From Mycobacterium sp. ACS4331 (lineage in GTDB: Bacteria > Actinomycetota > Actinomycetes > Mycobacteriales > Mycobacteriaceae): DNA of 64,000 nucleotides. The notes under the pieces are model-generated. The model saw only the letters and a list, made by a program, of their open reading frames with translations. It made no database searches and had not been told where the DNA came from. Positions within the stretch are counted from its first letter, which is position 1; each line of letters begins with the position of its first letter. The translations under genes and the position numbers were made by a program. The DNA is taken from NCBI RefSeq assembly GCF_001667265.1, contig NZ_LZHW01000102.1, positions 1 to 64,000 on the forward strand. Direction: 5' to 3'. Positions 63,109 through 64,000 of this stretch are shown here, piece after piece.

Positions 63109-64000
63109 ATGACCCTGCCGCTGCTCGGGCCGATGTCGTTGACCGGGTTCTCTCACCCCTGGTTCTTCCTGTTCTTCTTCGTGGTGCTCGGACTGGTCGC
63201 GCTCTACGTCGTGGTGCAGTTGGCCCGCGAGAAGCGTGTGCTGCGGTTCGCCAACATGGAACTGCTCGAGACGGTCGCCCCCAAGCGGCCGACCCGGTGG
63301 CGCCACCTGCCCGCGATCCTGATGGTGGCGTCGATGGTGCTGTTCACCATCGCCATGGCCGGCCCCACCAACGACGTCCGGATTCCGCGGAACCGCGCCG
63401 TGGTCATGCTCGTGATCGACGTCTCGCAGTCGATGCGCGCCACCGACGTCGCACCCAGCCGGCTCGCGGCCGCGCAGGAGGCGGCCAAGCAGTTCGCCGA
63501 TCAGTTGACGCCCGGCATCAACCTGGGCCTGATCGCCTACGCGGGAACCGCGACCGTCCTGGTGTCGCCGACCACCAACCGCGAGTCCACCAAGAGCGCG
63601 ATCGACAAGCTTCAGTTGGCCGATCGCACGGCCACGGGTGAGGCGATCTTCACGGCACTGCAGTCCATCGCCACGGTCGGGGCGGTGATCGGTGGTGGTG
63701 ACGAACCGCCGCCCGCCCGCATCGTGCTGATGTCGGACGGCAAGGAGACGGTGCCGTCCAACCCGGACAACCCCAAGGGAGCGTTCACCGCGGCGCGCAC
63801 GGCCAAGGACCAGGGAGTGCCGATCTCGACGGTGTCCTTCGGCACGCCGTACGGCTACGTCGAGATCAACGATCAGCGCCAGCCCGTGCCGGTCGATGAC
63901 GAGATGCTCAAGAAGATCGCGGACCTGTCCGGCGGCAACGCCTACACCGCCTCGAGCCTCGAGCAGCTCAAAGAGGTGTTCACCTCGCTGCAGGAGCAGA
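63109..64000 (+). CDS. von Willebrand factor A domain membrane protein (partial)
   Basis: 297 residues are visible; the gene runs off the window end. Two membrane helices (about 18-38 and 65-83) flank a BatA-like N-terminus, then the VWA domain with the MIDAS motif VIDVSQSMRATD, LIAYAGTATVLVSP and RIVLMSDGKETVP. It belongs to the MoxR-DUF58-VWA complex, like BatA/Rv1481, and probably anchors it to the membrane. The ATG is at 63109, after GACTGAGCGTTT. A missing C-terminus (a third membrane helix is expected) is due to the window edge only. Confidence 0.9.
   Translation, partial: MTLPLLGPMSLTGFSHPWFFLFFFVVLGLVALYVVVQLAREKRVLRFANMELLETVAPKRPTRWRHLPAILMVASMVLFTIAMAGPTNDVRIPRNRAVVMLVIDVSQSMRATDVAPSRLAAAQEAAKQFADQLTPGINLGLIAYAGTATVLVSPTTNRESTKSAIDKLQLADRTATGEAIFTALQSIATVGAVIGGGDEPPPARIVLMSDGKETVPSNPDNPKGAFTAARTAKDQGVPISTVSFGTPYGYVEINDQRQPVPVDDEMLKKIADLSGGNAYTASSLEQLKEVFTSLQEQ

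Overview
The window is chromosomal DNA from a high-GC actinobacterium, most likely a rapidly growing Mycobacterium (Mycolicibacterium). The evidence is the gene order (fmt-rsmB-rpe-ribD, P55/lprG, ribE-ribBA-ribH, uvrC-rapZ-cuvA-whiA, gap-pgk-tpiA-secG, tkt-tal-zwf-opcA-pgl, ctaB/ctaA, mptB, sufR-sufBDCSU-sufT, acnR-acn, ripA-ripB-moxR1), which follows the Rv1406 to Rv1481 stretch of M. tuberculosis as I remember it. Frequent GTG starts, GTGA/ATGA stop-start overlaps and leaderless promoters fit the same group. I saw no rRNA, tRNA, CRISPR array, prophage or insertion sequence.

Layout: 1-4640 is a plus-strand run from a LemA protein into formyl-Met-tRNA synthesis, rRNA methylation, pentose phosphate and riboflavin genes. 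4637-6915 is the lipid-export pair P55/LprG on the minus strand. 6976-10149 completes riboflavin synthesis. 10244-15220 is uvrC-rapZ-cuvA-whiA, all overlapping. 15278-16726 is a membrane glycosyltransferase. 16822-23051 is lower glycolysis, secG and PEP carboxylase. 23068-26556 is an accessory patch: TetR regulator, DUF1214 protein, PAPS-type sulfotransferase and a small coiled-coil protein. 26634-29499 is a lutABC lactate-oxidation operon. 29501-35943 is a minus-strand pentose phosphate operon. 36142-44601 holds heme O/heme A synthesis, an oxidoreductase, an ATP-grasp protein, a TetR/DAPG-hydrolase-like pair, an ABC transporter and the mannosyltransferase MptB. 44711-50999 is the SUF iron-sulfur operon. 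51064-54243 holds thioredoxin, an enoyl-CoA hydratase, an ABC-F ATPase and a tiny HTH protein. 54261-57654 is acnR-acn. 57819-64000 is the RipA/RipB/MoxR1 cell-envelope cluster, cut by the window end.

The genes form a few working units: central carbon flux (gap/pgk/tpi/ppc with the pentose phosphate operon and lactate oxidation), cofactor supply (riboflavin, heme O/A, Fe-S), and envelope building and remodelling (LprG/P55, MptB, RipA/RipB with MoxR1). The SUF operon and the Fe-S enzymes aconitase and LutAB are plausible supplier and clients.

The strongest non-coding signals are candidate operators read directly from the sequence: an AcnR palindrome filling the acn promoter spacer, a SufR-type repeat over the sufR start codon, an MtrA-type direct repeat upstream of ripA, and twin palindromes between a TetR gene and a DAPG-hydrolase-like gene. 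About ten genes have a TAnnnT hexamer placed so that transcription would begin at or within two bases of the start codon. The ribBA leader carries boxes resembling an eroded FMN riboswitch. I did not find a clearly new multi-gene defence or mobile system. The least explained units are the DUF1214/sulfotransferase pair, the TetR/DAPG-hydrolase pair, the ATP-grasp gene and the glycosyltransferase next to gap.
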